From an uncultured Prevotella sp. (GTDB taxonomy: Bacteria; Bacteroidota; Bacteroidia; Bacteroidales; Bacteroidaceae): a DNA stretch of 64,000 nt. Location: positions 51,565 through 115,564 of the forward strand of contig CALUGW010000006.1 of assembly GCA_944320305.1 (NCBI GenBank). Direction: 5' to 3'. The position numbers and the translations under genes were made by a program. Positions within the stretch are counted from its first letter, which is position 1, and each line of letters begins with the position of its first letter. Below the pieces are notes generated by a model. The model searched no databases. It saw nothing but the letters and a program-made list of their open reading frames with translations, and had not been told where the DNA came from. Positions 60,379-64,000 of the stretch are shown here, in pieces.

Positions 60379-63078
60379 ATGAAACTACTGTTCAATCTTC
60401 AATACGGCACCACCTTCGGCGAGGAGCTTGTGCTGAACATAATAAAGCCCGGCAGGCCGGACGAGGCCGAGCGCCACGTCATGGCCACGCGCGACGGGCA
60501 GGCGTGGACCTGCGCCGTGTCGTGGCCTGCGTCGGGGCCGGCCTTTGTCGATTACTACTACAGCGTGGAGAAGAGCGGGCGCGAGACGCGGCGCGAGTGG
60601 GAGGCCATGCCCCACCGCCTGGAGCTGGTGGGCACGCGGAGTGCCTGCTACCGCGTGAGCGACAGCTGGATAGACGTGCCCGACGACACGCTCTACTACA
60701 GCTCCGCGTTCACCGATTGCGTGTTCCGCCGCGACCGGGCGCTGAGTGAGGCGCACGGCGCGGCCAAGCTCGTGAGGCTGAAGGTGCGCGCCGCCCTGCT
60801 GCCGCCGGGCTGCCGTCTGGCTCTGGCGGGCGCCGACCCCTATCTGGGCGGGTGGCAGACGCCATTCGAGGGAGCCATGGCCGAGCACTCGCCGTGCGAG
60901 TGGGTGGTGAGCCTCGACGCCACGCGGCTGGCCTCGGCCGAGGTGGAGTTCAAGTTCGTGGCCGTCGGCGGCAGCGGCGACAGCGTGGCTATGTGGGAGG
61001 ACGGCCCCAACCGCAGGCTCACGCTGCCGCCGATGCAGGCCGGCGACGTGTTCGTGTGCGAGCTGCCCCAGGCCCGCTTCGGGGTGAAGCCGTGGCGCGG
61101 GGCGGGCACGGTGGTGCCGGTGTTCGCGCTGCGCTCGCGCGGAAGTTTCGGCGTGGGCGACTTTGGCGACCTCAGGATGATGGTCGACTGGGTGGCCTCC
61201 ACCGGGCAGAGCGTGCTCCAGGTGCTGCCCGTCAACGACACCACGGCCAGCCACACCTGGACAGACTCCTATCCTTACAGCGCCGTAAGCGTCTACGCCC
61301 TCCACCCGCAGTTCACCGACCTGAGGCAGCTGCCGCAGCTGAAGGACGGAGCGCGCCGCGAGCATTACGAGACTCTGCGCGCCGAACTGAACGCCCTGCC
61401 GCAGGTGGACTACGAGCGCGTGAACGCGGCCAAGACCGAATACCTGCGCGAGCTGTTCGCCCAGGAGTGGCCCGCTGTCGCGCGCCGCGTGACGTTCAAG
61501 CGCTTCTTCGAGGCCAACAAGGCGTGGCTCGTGCCCTACGCCGCCTTCTGCCTCTTCCGCGACGAGTACGGCACGCCCGACCACACACTCTGGCCCGGCC
61601 ACCACAGCCTCACGGACAAGGAGCGGCAGGACCTGGCCAACCCGCTCACCAGGCTCTACCGCAAGGCCGCGTTCTGGTATTTCGTGCAGTACAACCTCGA
61701 CACCCAGATGCGTGCCGTGCACGACTGCGCCCGCTCGCGCCGCGTGATTCTGAAGGGCGACATACCCATCGGCGTGGCGCGCCACAGCGTGGAGACCTGG
61801 ACGGAGCCGCGATATTTCAACATGAGCGGGCAGGCCGGAGCGCCGCCCGACGCCTTCTCGGTGAACGGGCAGAACTGGGGCTTCCCCACCTACAACTGGG
61901 GCGCGATGCTCGCCGACGGCTGCTCGTGGTGGACGGGCAGGCTGAAGAAGATGGCCGACTATTTCGACGCCTACCGCATAGACCACATCCTCGGCTTCTT
62001 CCGCATATGGGAGATTCCCGTCAACGCCGTGCACGGTCTGCTGGGGCAGTTTGTGCCTGCGCTCCCGCTGACCATGAGCGAGATCGAGGCATACGGGCTT
62101 CATCTTGACCGTGAGGCGCTCGTCACTCCTTATATCACCGACGAAGTGCTCGCGCGGCTCTTCGGCGGCAGGGCGGCTGAGGTGGCGGCAACGTATCTCG
62201 ACAGCCGGGGCGGCTCATATTCGCTCAAACCGGCTTATGACACACAGCGAAAGATAGAGGCTGCCTTTGCCGGCGACAGCACTGCGGAGGGCGTGGCTCT
62301 GCGCGACGCGCTCTACCGTCTGGTCAGCTGCGTGCTCTTCGTGCCCGACCGCACAGACCCGGCCCGGCTCCATCCGCGCATCGCGGCGCAGACGGATTTT
62401 GCCTTTGAGGCCCTGGCCGACAGAGACAAGACAGCCTTCAACCGCCTCTACGATGACTACTTCTACCGTCGCCACAACCAGTTTTGGTATAATGAGGCCA
62501 TGCGAAAGTTGCCGCGTCTGGCTCTGGCAACGCGAATGCTGATGTGCGCCGAGGACCTCGGCATGGTGCCCGACTGTGTGCCATGGGCAATCGGCAGGCT
62601 CCACATTCTCAGTCTCGAAATCCAGTCCATGCCCAAGGAGCCGGGGCTGCGCTTCGGACATCTGTCGCACAATCCGTATCTCTCGGTGTGTACCATATCC
62701 ACCCACGATATGCCCACGATGCGGGCATGGTGGGACGAGGACGCCGGGCGCACCCAGGACTATTTCGCCACACGCCTGCATCACGACGGCGCCGCGCCGC
62801 ACCCGCTGCCCGGATGGCTGGCAAAGGATATTGTCTCGCGCCACCTCCTGTGCCCGTCGGCTCTGTGCGTCATCGCCTTGCAGGACTGGCTGGCCATCGA
62901 CGAGAAGCTCAGAATGCCCGATGCCGCCGCCGAGCGCGTCAACGTGCCCGCCGACGCGCATCACTATTGGCGCTATCGTATGCACATAAGCATAGAGGAT
63001 CTCCAGGCCGCCGCTGACTTTAATGAGACCATTTCGGAGCTTGTCGCCGAGAGCGGGCGTGACGTTGGCCCGCAATGA
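60379..63078 (+). CDS. malQ: 4-alpha-glucanotransferase with N-terminal starch-binding domains
   Basis: 899 residues, longer than simple MalQ. Two CBM20-type domains (about 1-100 and 120-235, LFNLQYGTTFGEELVL; AGADPYLGGWQ) precede the GH77 catalytic domain, which has VPVFALRSRGSFGVGDFGDL, nucleophile Asp535 in AYRIDHILGFFRIW, acid Glu725 in MCAEDLGMVPD and STHDMPTMRAWW. This is the DPE2-like architecture seen in Bacteroides. It transfers alpha-1,4-glucan segments in starch or glycogen metabolism. A TAACTTTA box at 60338-60345 lies before the ATG. Confidence 0.93.
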   Translation: MKLLFNLQYGTTFGEELVLNIIKPGRPDEAERHVMATRDGQAWTCAVSWPASGPAFVDYYYSVEKSGRETRREWEAMPHRLELVGTRSACYRVSDSWIDVPDDTLYYSSAFTDCVFRRDRALSEAHGAAKLVRLKVRAALLPPGCRLALAGADPYLGGWQTPFEGAMAEHSPCEWVVSLDATRLASAEVEFKFVAVGGSGDSVAMWEDGPNRRLTLPPMQAGDVFVCELPQARFGVKPWRGAGTVVPVFALRSRGSFGVGDFGDLRMMVDWVASTGQSVLQVLPVNDTTASHTWTDSYPYSAVSVYALHPQFTDLRQLPQLKDGARREHYETLRAELNALPQVDYERVNAAKTEYLRELFAQEWPAVARRVTFKRFFEANKAWLVPYAAFCLFRDEYGTPDHTLWPGHHSLTDKERQDLANPLTRLYRKAAFWYFVQYNLDTQMRAVHDCARSRRVILKGDIPIGVARHSVETWTEPRYFNMSGQAGAPPDAFSVNGQNWGFPTYNWGAMLADGCSWWTGRLKKMADYFDAYRIDHILGFFRIWEIPVNAVHGLLGQFVPALPLTMSEIEAYGLHLDREALVTPYITDEVLARLFGGRAAEVAATYLDSRGGSYSLKPAYDTQRKIEAAFAGDSTAEGVALRDALYRLVSCVLFVPDRTDPARLHPRIAAQTDFAFEALADRDKTAFNRLYDDYFYRRHNQFWYNEAMRKLPRLALATRMLMCAEDLGMVPDCVPWAIGRLHILSLEIQSMPKEPGLRFGHLSHNPYLSVCTISTHDMPTMRAWWDEDAGRTQDYFATRLHHDGAAPHPLPGWLAKDIVSRHLLCPSALCVIALQDWLAIDEKLRMPDAAAERVNVPADAHHYWRYRMHISIEDLQAAADFNETISELVAESGRDVGPQ

Positions 63079-63535
63079 CTCGTGCAGCGGGCGGCGTAAA
63101 TTCGCCGTGCGCAGCCCACTGCGGGAGGCGTGTGCCTGTGCGAACGGCCACGTTTCTCCCTGTCATCCCTGAATACGTGATACAGGGAAGAGCTTTGAGC
63201 ATCGGAAAAATGCCTTAATATATTAATGTGTCCGCGCACATATTGTCTTGTTTTTGTGTCAGTTTTGTTAAAGACAGTTAAAAACCAAAACTTTTTTGTC
63301 TGAAAGTTTGTTTTGTGGCGTGTAAGTTCGTACCTTTGCATCCGATTTCGGGAAACATCCCGGGAGCCGACAGAAAAAAACGAAGAGAGATCTTTGACAG
63401 ACTGGTACAGACAGGAGATACAGCACCGCCCCGGCGTGCGGACACTTGTTGTCGGCGGCGGCGGGGTTGGTGGAGCGGGGCGCCGCGTTGTCGGCGTCCG
63501 TATCGAGGAACAAGAAAAAGTCAATTTTATATATA
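63079..63535 (+). other. Leader region of the rRNA operon
   Basis: It contains no gene. CACGTTTCTCCC near 63149, followed by a TCCCTGT..ACAGGGA hairpin, resembles the inner palindrome at 27031-27077. From 63307 the rRNA promoter and a GC-rich precursor leader follow. Confidence 0.6.
63307..63338 (+). promoter_or_regulatory. rRNA operon promoter
   Basis: TTTG at 63307-63310 and TACCTTTG at 63331-63338, 20 bases apart, about 200 bases before the 16S gene. Confidence 0.6.

Positions 63536-64000
<465 letters not shown>

Overview
The window is a GC-rich stretch of chromosome from a member of the Bacteroidales, probably Prevotellaceae or a close family. The evidence is the type IX secretion genes porU and porV, a one-protein hybrid two-component regulator, the Bacteroidetes promoter pattern (TTTG, about 19 bases, TAnnTTTG) repeated before many genes, the rplM-rpsI-rpsB-tsf order, and the start of a 16S rRNA gene at the right edge. 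Species cannot be named from this alone.

Layout. 1-3180: partial tadA, a YraN-family nuclease, biotin ligase, pyrH and a lipoprotein. 3300-15430: carbohydrate degradation (GH30, GH2, a hybrid two-component regulator and an unassigned secreted toroid-like enzyme), split by a 1.8 kb repeat-rich gap. 16259-21215: purL and a two-gene chromate transporter. 21241-26621: two GH43 arabinanase-type enzymes, a lipoprotein, a SprT-like metalloprotein and a small secreted protein with a type IX sorting tail. 27200-28080: wreck of an EcoRI-type methyltransferase joined to an HNH tail. 28327-38308: FAA hydrolase, porU, porV, ispF, argS, RNase HI and a membrane glycosyltransferase-like protein. 38536-41652: ribosomal and elongation-factor operon. 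42096-44180: guanine deaminase, a probable non-coding RNA (or short peptide gene) and an OmpA-type lipoprotein. 44400-51565: small unknown protein, WYL regulator with an exonuclease, a five-repeat Trp-rich protein, two glycosyltransferases, a hydrolase and a PAP2 phosphatase. 52453-60260: type I restriction-modification locus carrying two accessory genes. 60379-63078: malQ. From about 63536: 16S rRNA.

The most unusual content is between genes. Three copies of a 340-bp repeat (family A) and two of a 180-bp repeat (family B) share a core of about 21-nt GGCC/GCAATGC units. Several short inverted-repeat elements occur in a plain form and in a form with a long GC-rich palindrome at the same internal position (7378/7583 and 27135/45012). 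A 43-bp tandem array at 7782-8023 is followed by GTTTACA site pairs at almost the same spacing. I could not match any of these to a named family from memory.

The genes work as polysaccharide-degrading, surface-secreting Bacteroidetes equipment placed among housekeeping genes, with one restriction-modification island. No CRISPR array, prophage, complete insertion sequence or tRNA gene was seen. Long open frames antisense to real genes are common here because of high GC and were left out.
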